Below, one piece after another: positions 1 to 6,572 of a stretch of DNA of 8,247 bases. The position numbers and the translations under genes are program-made. Origin of the DNA: an uncultured Eubacteriales bacterium. GTDB lineage: Bacteria; Bacillota; Clostridia; Oscillospirales; Acutalibacteraceae. The notes under the pieces are model-generated. The model did not search any database, had not been told where the DNA came from, and saw only the letters and a program-made list of their open reading frames with translations. Every line of letters begins with the position of its first letter. Position 1 is the first letter of the stretch. The DNA lies in assembly GCA_934718145.1 (NCBI GenBank), contig CAKUZC010000036.1:1-8247 (forward strand), written 5' to 3'.

Positions 1-846
1 ATATATAACTCCGGTATATTCCTTCCATTTTTTTTGATATCTCTCTATAAACCCATATTTGTGAGCATTGTCCATAAGCCATTTGTATTCTTTCGTTTTA
101 TAAAAATCATCTTCTACACCATTAAAATCAACTGCCAATCCTGTATTGTGTTCGCTTGTTCCGGGTTTAGCGACAACTTTCGCAGCTCGTTTTGCCGCTT
201 CTTCATCTGAAATCATGGCTTTAGATTTTTCTCTTTCAATTCGACGGTTAAAAAGTTTAGTTTGAAGACTCATGTTTCTGTAACCGGATGAAATCCAAAG
301 TACTATCCCTTGTTTTTTAGCTTCAGTTATCATAGAGTCTAAACTTTCCGCAGCTTCGACATTTATTTCTTTCCCATGACAAGCTTTTGTTTTTACATTA
401 ATGCTTTCAGAAATAGGGTTGTCCTTATTTATTACTATCATTTCGGGAGAACAGGTTTTATTCCAACTTGAAAAATCATAAACTTTACCGTTTTTATTAC
501 CTTTTGCAGTTTCACAAATCTCATTTTTTTCATCAGTTTTACTATCTAGAGACTCACTTTTAGCATCTTCACGTTCTAATTCTTTTTTGCTGAGTTCATT
601 CATGCCATCAGTATCTTGAGAATTTTGACCGGACAAAGTATTTGAAGCGGAAGACTCAATTCCTATGTTACCGGCTTTTTTACCGTCTATATATTTGTAA
701 AGAAATACCATTCCTACAGCAAATATACAAACTATTCCGCAACCTACAAACCACCATTTTATACCTGTTTTTGTAACTCTCTTGAATTTCCTGTAAAAAT
801 TCAATTTTTTCCTATCTTTGTCATTAAGACGTCTATAATAATCCAT
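1..846 (-). CDS. VanY-like D-alanyl-D-alanine carboxypeptidase, membrane-anchored (3' end outside window)
   Basis: Peptidase family M15B, predicted to trim the terminal D-Ala from peptidoglycan stem peptides outside the membrane. The 282 codons present begin with a basic cytoplasmic stretch (residues 1-30), one transmembrane segment (about 31-50) and a Ser/Lys/Glu-rich linker (about 60-120). The catalytic domain shows SSGYR (186-190) and SEHNTGLAVDF (231-241), which supplies zinc ligands His233 and Asp240. The sequence stops at TGVIY, just before the expected E-P-W-H-x-R-Y motif with the catalytic Glu and third zinc ligand, so about 15-40 residues should lie off the window. The reading frame is open to base 1. 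The start is uncertain: ATG at 846 is used, but the only good Shine-Dalgarno sequence lies 33 nt upstream. It lies 54 nt after the phosphoesterase gene and is probably the last visible member of the nfo operon. Confident on family, unsure of start and physiological substrate. Confidence 0.9.
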   Translation of the reverse strand, partial: MDYYRRLNDKDRKKLNFYRKFKRVTKTGIKWWFVGCGIVCIFAVGMVFLYKYIDGKKAGNIGIESSASNTLSGQNSQDTDGMNELSKKELEREDAKSESLDSKTDEKNEICETAKGNKNGKVYDFSSWNKTCSPEMIVINKDNPISESINVKTKACHGKEINVEAAESLDSMITEAKKQGIVLWISSGYRNMSLQTKLFNRRIEREKSKAMISDEEAAKRAAKVVAKPGTSEHNTGLAVDFNGVEDDFYKTKEYKWLMDNAHKYGFIERYQKKWKEYTGVIY

Positions 847-879
847 AAAATTCGGAATTTCAAAGCAAATTCCCAAATT

Positions 880-885
880 CCTCCT
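880..885 (-). promoter_or_regulatory. Shine-Dalgarno AGGAGG poorly placed for the VanY-like gene
   Basis: On the minus strand the sequence reads AAAGGAGG and is followed in the VanY frame by a TTG 3 nt away (876-874), an ATT 9 nt away (870-868) and the first ATG 33 nt away (846-844). The site is a perfect anti-SD match but fits no ordinary start codon at normal spacing, so it decides the N-terminus only if a non-canonical start is used. Confidence 0.6.
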
Positions 886-900
886 TTAAAATATTGCACA

Positions 901-3900
901 CTAATTATATAAAATTTTCCCTGCAATATCAACGGAATCATCAAAATTTGAGTTTTCCATGTTATCTTTTCCATGAAAATATATTGATGTGCCCTCTCTA
1001 CTTTTTATCATTCCGCTTTTGACATTTAATTTTCCAAAAGTTTCAATCGGAACAGGGTATCTTAACTCGTTATTTTCACCTATTATACCTCCTGAAATAT
1101 TCACAGTTGAATTTTCATATCCCTTAATACTTCTTATAAATCCCCCGGATATATTCAAAAAGCCGTTAACATTTAGAGTACAGTACCCACCTGAAGAAAG
1201 ATATTTTCCGGAACGAATTGATATTTGGGATTCCTTACTTGGTGCAATTACTACGCCTTTACTTACAAAATTATGCCCGGAACTACTGAGATAAACATGA
1301 GTATTTTCGCCGATAGCGTTGATTCCATAACCTCTAAAGCCCGTACCATATCCCCCATTTAAAGTTGCGTTTTTTTCCAGTATTAAAATAGAATTGTCCC
1401 TCATCTCAAAAATGTCTCTTGAAGTATAAAGAGAAAATGGTTTTCTGGTATTATCTATACAAATACCTCCGGAAATAATGCAAAATGCTCCCTCTTTCAA
1501 AATGAATCTGACATGAGAAAGTTTAGCTTCTCCTGTTATATATAAACTACGGTTTATATATACTTTATCATTCATAGAAAGGCAATTTTCGAACTTTATT
1601 TCGCTGCAATCTGTAATTATAGTTCCGACATTAACATTTTTAAGTGCATTTATGAATTCATTTTTACTTCTCACTATTCTTATTTCCATATTTTGTATTT
1701 GTTTATAGCTTTCATTCATTCTAACAGCGTGTAGAAATTTATCATAGTTTGTGACTTTCAATTTTTCTGTGTACTCAAGTTTATTATAAAAAGTTTGGAT
1801 TTTATTTATTATTTTACTATTATCTGTTTTTGGAATGTCTGGAATAGTGTCTATATAATCACAAACAAACTTTCCGTCAAAATGACTTTCCGGTGAATCT
1901 TTTTTTTCAATAGAAAATGAATCAATTTCCGTAAAGTTACAATTTTTTTTATTAAATTCATATGCTTTAAAACAAAGCTTACCGTTGTTTATTTCTATAG
2001 TAGAATAGACAGGATTTAAAATACGCAAAGACTTGCAAATAGGAAAATCAGTCGAAACGTCTCCGCTGTAATGTTTTACTCCTGAAGTAGACGGAACTAT
2101 AAAAGCAGTTCCCCTGGGATTGACAAATTTCTTTTTACCTTTATTACACGATTTTCCATATTTAATTTCGGATTTAACGGGTATACCTTCAACTAAAAAA
2201 GGAGTTCTTACGTAAACGTGGTCATGCCCACCAAGAACCAAGTCTATTTCTCCGTAATATGCCAAATCAATAATTTGATTTCTTATCTTTTTTACATCAG
2301 AATCTTTGTGATGTGGTCCGTTTGAATAGGGAGCTTTATGAACGCAAAGTATTTTCCACTTTGTATTAGCCTTTTTCGCGACATTTAATGCCCAACGATA
2401 CTGTTTTTTATCTAGACCACTTCCGGATACACTATTTGTGTTCAAAATTATAAAAGTTGCATCGTTATAAACAAAAGAGTAATACACTCCTGATTTTGTA
2501 TCTTGAGCGGGTAAATTTCCAATATTGAAATGCCCGAAAATAGCGCCATTTACACCTGCTTTTAATGCTTTGGCACTTATAATAGCTTCATGATTTCCAC
2601 TCAAGGGAACAGTTGCAATTTCACGCCATACATTACTTTTTAAAACCCATTTCCAATATTCTTCATTATTTCCGTCATCGACAAAATCGCCCAAATGCAT
2701 CATGAAATCAATATTTTTTTCTTTTTTGATTGCTGTTTCCAACATTTTTGAAAAAACTTCATAATCACTCTTTACCATTCCTTGAGAATCGGCTAGAATC
2801 ATGAATTTAAACTCATTTGAAGAATTTGAAACTTTAAAATTATAAACAGAACTCTTTTTGTCTGTTGAATACAGTATCCTATAATAGACGATTCCGGAAC
2901 TTAATCCTTTTAAAGAAGCTGAATACTCATTCATGTAAACTATTTCATAACTTGAAACCAACCCTAAATTTAAAAGAGGCCACGTTTTCGGCACTTTTTT
3001 ACAATCAACTTCAACTTTAAAACTTTCCGAAAAATCTTCTTTGTATGAATATTCCAAAATGGCATTTTCAAGTTCAAGTCCCGTAAACCATCTGAAATTT
3101 CTATCAGTGTGTGGATTTTCGCCAAATGTCACAGTTATTTCAAACGGTTCATGAGGAATATTTTCTTTAAAACCTTCAACATTCTTAGGGAAAGATTTAA
3201 AACAATTTCCCAAGAAATTTCCGGCTATGTCTCGTAAAATTTCACTTGCACCACGTATAAAACTTGGACTTACATAATTTTTGGCAAAGTTATAAATTAT
3301 CTCTCTTAAATTAACGTCAAACATCCTGAGAAGATGAGATATCTGACCTTTATTTGTCTTTTTATTTAAAACAGAACGAATTAAAACTGAATCAAATGTA
3401 ACTTTAAAATCAAAAAATATACCTTCACTAAGTTGAGCGGTAACTCCGGAAATATATTCTATTAAGATATCAATCCACTTTTCTATAAATTTTCCTTTTC
3501 CTATATTTGTAAGTGCAGGTTCAATCCACTTAGGAATTTCGTCTGAAGATTTATAATAATTGAGCAATATCAACATCGCTAAATCATAAAGAGTTTTTTC
3601 CTCAGATGTTTTAGGTTTATATATTTTCGTAACTGAAAGACTATATATAATTTCATCAACTTTATTAGTTATATAATCATCGTCTGATATATATTTTTTT
3701 TCAATTTGAGTAATTATGCTGTCAAACGAACTTATTATTTGCTTATCTGTAATTGTAATCTTTTTCACAAAAAGTCTAAGAATTCCGAAAAATTCAATTT
3801 GAATTCCCCTGCGTCTGTACTGTACATCTGCTCTGCCAAGCCCATGTCCTAACTCAATTCCTCTGCGTTTACAAAGTTGATATCTTATTTTCTCTATGAC

Positions 3901-4047
3901 AAATTTATCCGCACTCATCCCCGGAATTAAATCTTCCACGCTTTTTTTAATACCTTTAATTTTTATTTTTTCAATAAAAGGCTTCAAAGCATTGATTACT
4001 ATTTCGCTTATTTTTCCACCTAGGTACTTTGAACTTCTTTCTGTCAT
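901..4047 (-). CDS. Large protein with unknown N-terminal region, purple-acid-phosphatase-like metallophosphoesterase and C-terminal beta-helix-like region
   Basis: The 1048 residues fall into three parts. Residues 1-295 are Lys/Ile-rich, mostly helical-looking and match no family I recognise. Residues about 300-405 resemble the N-terminal beta domain of purple acid phosphatases (GENPHTDRNFRWFTG at 309-323). Residues about 413-715 form a calcineurin-like phosphoesterase with the ordered metal motifs LADSQG (Asp420), GDFVDDG (Asp454), GNHE (Asn485-His486), VHKAP (His570) and GGHDH (His608, His610). Residues about 785-1048 carry repeated ISGG/NGG/KSG turns (859, 897, 967, 985, 1010), typical of right-handed beta-helix or adhesin-like surface repeats. 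No N-terminal signal peptide or transmembrane helix is visible, which is odd because both recognised parts are usually extracellular. The start is supported by AAAGGA 7 nt upstream. It follows nfo by 15 nt, implying translation from the same mRNA. Likely a metal-dependent phosphomonoesterase or phosphodiesterase; the substrate is unknown. Confidence 0.85.
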   Translation of the reverse strand: MTERSSKYLGGKISEIVINALKPFIEKIKIKGIKKSVEDLIPGMSADKFVIEKIRYQLCKRRGIELGHGLGRADVQYRRRGIQIEFFGILRLFVKKITITDKQIISSFDSIITQIEKKYISDDDYITNKVDEIIYSLSVTKIYKPKTSEEKTLYDLAMLILLNYYKSSDEIPKWIEPALTNIGKGKFIEKWIDILIEYISGVTAQLSEGIFFDFKVTFDSVLIRSVLNKKTNKGQISHLLRMFDVNLREIIYNFAKNYVSPSFIRGASEILRDIAGNFLGNCFKSFPKNVEGFKENIPHEPFEITVTFGENPHTDRNFRWFTGLELENAILEYSYKEDFSESFKVEVDCKKVPKTWPLLNLGLVSSYEIVYMNEYSASLKGLSSGIVYYRILYSTDKKSSVYNFKVSNSSNEFKFMILADSQGMVKSDYEVFSKMLETAIKKEKNIDFMMHLGDFVDDGNNEEYWKWVLKSNVWREIATVPLSGNHEAIISAKALKAGVNGAIFGHFNIGNLPAQDTKSGVYYSFVYNDATFIILNTNSVSGSGLDKKQYRWALNVAKKANTKWKILCVHKAPYSNGPHHKDSDVKKIRNQIIDLAYYGEIDLVLGGHDHVYVRTPFLVEGIPVKSEIKYGKSCNKGKKKFVNPRGTAFIVPSTSGVKHYSGDVSTDFPICKSLRILNPVYSTIEINNGKLCFKAYEFNKKNCNFTEIDSFSIEKKDSPESHFDGKFVCDYIDTIPDIPKTDNSKIINKIQTFYNKLEYTEKLKVTNYDKFLHAVRMNESYKQIQNMEIRIVRSKNEFINALKNVNVGTIITDCSEIKFENCLSMNDKVYINRSLYITGEAKLSHVRFILKEGAFCIISGGICIDNTRKPFSLYTSRDIFEMRDNSILILEKNATLNGGYGTGFRGYGINAIGENTHVYLSSSGHNFVSKGVVIAPSKESQISIRSGKYLSSGGYCTLNVNGFLNISGGFIRSIKGYENSTVNISGGIIGENNELRYPVPIETFGKLNVKSGMIKSREGTSIYFHGKDNMENSNFDDSVDIAGKILYN

Positions 4048-4062
4048 TTCATTTTCCTTTAA

Positions 4063-4908
4063 TTAATTTTTAGTTTCGTTTTCTGAAATTTCTCTCAAAA
4101 CGGCAATTTCTTTTTTCCAACCTTCTGTGCTTTCCTGAGGTGTTTCCAATATAAAGGGCAAGTTTTTAAGGTAAGGGTTATTTACTATTTTTGAAAAAGT
4201 TTCCATACCTATATTTCCTTTACCTATCTTTTCGTGACGGTCTTTTTTACTTGCACATAGGTTTTTGCTGTCATTTAAATGTATAGCTTTCAGCATATCA
4301 ATTCCTATTGTATTGTCAAATTTTTCAAGAACTCCATCTAAATCATTTACAATGTCGTAACCACTGTCAAACACGTGACAAGTATCAAAGCACACACCTA
4401 TTTTATTCTTTAACTCAATATTGTCGATTATCTTACGCAATTCGCCAAAATCTCCACCTATTTCACTACCCTTACCTGCCATAGTCTCAAGAAGAACAAC
4501 AGTTTTTTGCTCAGGTTTTAAAATTTCATTGAGAGCGTTTGAAATTTGCTCTATACCTACATCTTTACCTTGTCCCGTATGACTTCCCGGGTGTAAATTA
4601 TATAAAACTCCCGGAATTAAATCGGCTCTTTCAAGGTCTTCAGCAAGCATATTTTTAGAATAGCTTCTTATACTTTCAGTTTTCGAACATAAATTCAAAA
4701 TATATGGCGAATGAGCAACAATCTGAGAAAAATTATCTTTTCTGATTTTCAAAAAATTCTCAATGTCTTGCATATCTAGAGACTTTACCGAACCACCCCT
4801 CGGATTTCTCGAAAAATACTGAAAAGTAGTAGCACCAGCTTTTAAAGCTGTTTCGGCCATTGTGCAAAATCCTCCCGAACTCGAAACGTGAAATCCTATA
4901 TTTAACAT
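4063..4908 (-). CDS. nfo: Endonuclease IV (AP endonuclease)
   Basis: Zinc-dependent apurinic/apyrimidinic endonuclease of the xylose-isomerase-like TIM-barrel superfamily, acting in cytoplasmic base-excision repair by cutting 5' to abasic sites. From the chosen ATG the protein has 281 residues, the usual family length. All nine metal ligands of the family can be placed: His67 (VAHSPY), His106 (NLHPGS), Glu141 (LLETMAG), Asp175 and His178 (FDTCH), His210 (IHLND), Asp223 and His225 (KDRH) and Glu256 (LETP). The start at 4908 is preferred because MLNIGFHVSSSGG is the normal family N-terminus. An in-frame GTG at 4941 would add 11 residues (MGEQQHCCCKI) unlike homologues, although the ATG itself has no adjacent Shine-Dalgarno sequence. 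It is the first gene of an apparent three-gene minus-strand operon and is divergent from the small-protein genes. In spore formers Nfo is known to repair abasic damage during outgrowth; that role here is inference. Confidence 0.96.
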   Translation of the reverse strand: MLNIGFHVSSSGGFCTMAETALKAGATTFQYFSRNPRGGSVKSLDMQDIENFLKIRKDNFSQIVAHSPYILNLCSKTESIRSYSKNMLAEDLERADLIPGVLYNLHPGSHTGQGKDVGIEQISNALNEILKPEQKTVVLLETMAGKGSEIGGDFGELRKIIDNIELKNKIGVCFDTCHVFDSGYDIVNDLDGVLEKFDNTIGIDMLKAIHLNDSKNLCASKKDRHEKIGKGNIGMETFSKIVNNPYLKNLPFILETPQESTEGWKKEIAVLREISENETKN

Positions 4909-4914
4909 AATTTT

Positions 4915-4930
4915 ACAGCAACAATGCTGT
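4915..4930 (-). promoter_or_regulatory. Small hairpin just upstream of the nfo start
   Basis: On the minus strand ACAGCA-TTGT-TGCTGT forms a 6-bp stem with a 4-nt loop, ending 6 nt before ATG 4908. A GGTGGG-type purine stretch (AAGGTGGGTG, 4944-4935) lies on its far side. The hairpin could bring this weak Shine-Dalgarno sequence closer to the ATG, or it could be coincidental if GTG 4941 is the start. Confidence 0.35.
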
Positions 4931-4981
4931 TGTTCACCCACCTTAAATACTTTTTTAAAAATATTATCCTCAATAAATTTT

Positions 4982-4987
4982 ATTATA
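4982..4987 (-). promoter_or_regulatory. Possible -10 element for the nfo operon
   Basis: The minus strand reads TATAAT about 75 nt upstream of the nfo ATG. No good -35 hexamer is found 16-18 nt further upstream (only AGAATT-like sequence), and the region is very AT-rich, so the match may be chance. It is the only consensus -10 in this interval on that strand. Confidence 0.3.
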
Positions 4988-5031
4988 AATCATTTCTTTT
5001 TACAAATTCTTAAGAAAAATAAAAATATATA

Positions 5032-5060
5032 TTGATTTTATATTCAATTTATGTTATAAT
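5032..5060 (+). promoter_or_regulatory. SigA-type promoter of the first small-protein gene
   Basis: TTGATT at 5032-5037, a 17-nt spacer, and TATAAT at 5055-5060 preceded by TG at 5052-5053 (extended -10). Transcription should begin near 5067, giving a leader of roughly 28 nt. The same arrangement recurs 328 bp downstream, which strengthens the call. Confidence 0.85.
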
Positions 5061-5094
5061 ATAATTACAAAACAACACAGGAGGAAACAATAAT

Positions 5095-5352
5095 ATGCAA
5101 TCATTTTCAAAAAGAGTTTTAGGTGTACTTCAATCAGCTGCCATCATTGGACTTTCAGTCGCAGCTACCGCAGGTGCTATCGGTGGATCAGTTTATGCTA
5201 CAGGCAGAATGTTTGACTACATAAGAGGCGCTAAGGCCGGTTCTTCTCTTAAAGGTGCAGCTAATTTTGTCTCCAAAAATCCTGATTTTATTGGTTTATG
5301 TGCATGTGCTATGGCCGCAAACAAAATAGAAGTTCACGCATCAAATATTTAA
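5095..5352 (+). CDS. Unrecognised small Gly/Ala-rich protein, copy 1
   Basis: I do not recognise this 85-residue protein. It has a short basic N-terminus (MQSFSKR), a long hydrophobic small-residue segment (about 8-37), a cationic middle (RMFDYIRGAKAGSSLKG, 38-54), an FVSKNP motif (58-63) and a short second hydrophobic patch (about 64-76). It could be a small membrane protein. Alternatively the N-terminus could be a signal peptide, since SVYA at 32-35 fits a V-x-A cleavage site and would release a roughly 50-residue cationic peptide. The start is firm: AGGAGG (5079-5084) lies 10 nt before ATG. Its own near-consensus promoter and strong ribosome binding site suggest high expression. The adjacent paralogue differs only synonymously over residues 28-63, which shows that the frame is really translated. 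No immunity, transporter or modification gene lies nearby, so a bacteriocin role is only one possibility. Confidence 0.85.
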   Translation: MQSFSKRVLGVLQSAAIIGLSVAATAGAIGGSVYATGRMFDYIRGAKAGSSLKGAANFVSKNPDFIGLCACAMAANKIEVHASNI

Positions 5353-5359
5353 AAATATA

Positions 5360-5388
5360 TTGACTTTATATTCAGTTTATGTTATAAT
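5360..5388 (+). promoter_or_regulatory. SigA-type promoter of the second small-protein gene
   Basis: TTGACT at 5360-5365, a 17-nt spacer, and TATAAT at 5383-5388 with an upstream TG at 5380-5381. Its -35 is one base closer to TTGACA than that of copy 1. It starts 8 nt after the stop codon of the first gene, so copy 2 may be transcribed both from here and by read-through, as no terminator separates the copies. Confidence 0.85.
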
Positions 5389-5422
5389 ATAATTACAAAA
5401 CAACACAGGAGGAAACAATAAT

Positions 5423-5680
5423 ATGCAATCATTTCCAAAAAGAGTTTTAGGTGTAGTTCAATCAGCTATCATCATCGGACTTTCAGTCGCAGTTACCTCA
5501 GCTGCTATCGGTGGATCTGTTTACGCTACAGGCAGAATGTTTGACTACATAAGAGGCGCTAAGGCCGGTTCTTCCCTTAAAGGTGCAGCTAATTTTGTTT
5601 CTAAAAATCCCGAATTAGTTTGTTTAGGCGTGGGTGCAGCAATTGCAAACAGCTCAGATCGTGCACATAATTCACGTTAA
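5423..5680 (+). CDS. Unrecognised small Gly/Ala-rich protein, copy 2
   Basis: Paralogue of the preceding gene, also 85 residues, family unknown. Residues 28-63 are identical to copy 1, residues 1-27 differ at six positions with conservative or small-residue changes (Pro5, Val12, Ile16, Val24, Ser26, Ala27), and residues 64-85 have diverged (ELVCLGVGAAIAN followed by a charged tail ending AHNSR). Hydropathy pattern and the possible SVYA cleavage site are retained. ATG 5423 has the same AGGAGG (5407-5412) at 10-nt spacing. The next feature downstream is a hairpin terminator, so copy 2 ends the unit. The divergent tail against a frozen core could reflect two related but distinct partners or targets; this is inference. 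Confidence 0.85.
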   Translation: MQSFPKRVLGVVQSAIIIGLSVAVTSAAIGGSVYATGRMFDYIRGAKAGSSLKGAANFVSKNPELVCLGVGAAIANSSDRAHNSR

Positions 5681-5755
5681 AAATAAGGTTTTACGTTAAG
5701 CAATATAAAAGTTTGTTTTCAATAGTTCTACGCTTATAGTTTTCTACAGTAAAAT

Positions 5756-5781
5756 GGCCACCCGTCTTATGATGGATGGCC
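5756..5781. terminator. Bidirectional hairpin terminator between small gene 2 and sigE
   Basis: GGCCACCCGTC (5756-5766) pairs with GATGGATGGCC (5771-5781) around a TTAT loop: 11 positions with one C-A mismatch and one G-U pair. TTTATTATG follows on the plus strand and ATTTTA on the minus strand, so it can serve both the small-protein genes and the convergent sigE transcript. Confidence 0.75.
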
Positions 5782-5814
5782 TTTATTATGCTTTAATAAA
5801 AGAAATATAATACT

Positions 5815-6552
5815 TCACGAAGATATTTTCTCAATGTCTTTTTTTAATTTTTCTATTATCCTTTTTTCCAAACGTGAAATATAAGATTGTGAAATCCCCA
5901 TCAAGTCTGCAACTTCTTTTTGAGTATGTTCTTTTTCTCCCGAAAGCCCAAATCTCAATTGCATAATTATTTTGTCACGTTCGGCAAGATTTCTTACCGC
6001 TTCATTTACGAGAGAGCACTCTGTTTCTTGTTCAAGACGTGCCATTACTATATTTTGATCACTTCCCAAAATGTCGGAAAGCAAAAGCTCATTTCCGTCC
6101 CAATCAACATTAAGCGGTTCGTCAATGGAAGTTTCATTTTTTATCTGAGCGGTCTTTCTTAGATACATTAATATTTCATTTTCTATACATCTCGAAGCAT
6201 AAGTTGCAAGTTTTATGTTCTTAGAAGGACAAAAAGTATTGACCGCTTTTATGAGACCTATTGTTCCAATAGAAATGAGGTCTTCTATGGGAATTCCGGA
6301 CGAATCGAACTTTTTAGCTATATAAACCACTAATCTAAGATTGTGTGTGATAAGCGGCTCTCTAACGGATTCAGGTGCTCCTTCGGATATTTTTTGCATT
6401 ATTTTAAGCTCTTCTTCATGAGACAAAGGAGCCGGCAAAGTTTCCGGACCATTTATGTAGTGAATTTCTTTTTTACCTATAAAAATTACTTTTCTTAAAA
6501 ATATAATAAATTTTTTTATTTTTTCTGAAATAATATTAAAACAAATTTTCAT
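5815..6552 (-). CDS. sigE: Sporulation sigma factor SigE, pro-form (mother cell)
   Basis: Sigma-70 family factor that directs early mother-cell transcription during endospore formation. The 245 residues include the hallmark stretches ITHNLRLVVYIAKKF (68-82), IEDLISIGTIGLIKAVNTF (89-107), YASRCIENEILMYLR (118-132), WDGNELLLSD (151-160) and the region 4 helix-turn-helix with VADLMGISQSYISRLEKR (214-231). The N-terminal ~30 residues are basic and hydrophobic and look like the membrane-associated pro-sequence that SpoIIGA removes in Bacillus. The protein is therefore probably made inactive and activated only after polar septation. AAAGGAG lies 7 nt before the ATG, and the gene follows spoIIGA by 20 nt. 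Unlike the arrangement in many spore formers, sigG does not follow; convergent small genes do. The product is not in doubt. Confidence 0.97.
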   Translation of the reverse strand: MKICFNIISEKIKKFIIFLRKVIFIGKKEIHYINGPETLPAPLSHEEELKIMQKISEGAPESVREPLITHNLRLVVYIAKKFDSSGIPIEDLISIGTIGLIKAVNTFCPSKNIKLATYASRCIENEILMYLRKTAQIKNETSIDEPLNVDWDGNELLLSDILGSDQNIVMARLEQETECSLVNEAVRNLAERDKIIMQLRFGLSGEKEHTQKEVADLMGISQSYISRLEKRIIEKLKKDIEKISS

Positions 6553-6572
6553 GTATATTCTCCTTTTAAAGT

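Larger units (their letters stand above)
5027..5354 (+). repeat. Tandem duplication, unit 1 (promoter, leader and small gene)
   Basis: First copy of a 328-bp tandem repeat whose second copy runs at about 5355-5682. Promoter, leader, ribosome binding site and the first three quarters of the gene align without gaps at an offset of exactly 328. Similarity fades in the last 20 or so codons. Boundaries are approximate because the junction is A/T-rich, with a 2-nt length difference just before the -35 element. Confidence 0.9.
5355..5682 (+). repeat. Tandem duplication, unit 2 (promoter, leader and small gene)
   Basis: Second copy of the 328-bp unit. The stretch from the -10 through the ribosome binding site to the first codons is identical to unit 1. 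The coding part differs at scattered positions and diverges strongly after the codon for Pro63. The spacing leaves about 70 nt between the stop codon of copy 1 and the ATG of copy 2, all of it occupied by the second promoter and leader. Confidence 0.9.

Noticed and set aside
989..1294. Plus-strand open frame of 101 codons
   Set aside because: It lies wholly opposite the phosphoesterase gene, has no ribosome binding site and encodes no recognisable protein; it is a shadow of the beta-helix-like coding region.
5095..5680. Two-peptide bacteriocin operon
   Set aside because: The size and cationic hydrophobic character fit loosely, but no double-glycine leader site, immunity protein, transporter or modification enzyme is present, so the label is not justified.
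5027..5682. Type I toxin-antitoxin repeats (tandem small hydrophobic toxins)
   Set aside because: The proteins are longer than usual for such toxins, and no convergent antisense RNA promoter was seen over the genes or their leaders.
5920..6162. Plus-strand open frame of 80 codons opposite sigE
   Set aside because: It is antisense to highly conserved SigE codons and has no start signal.
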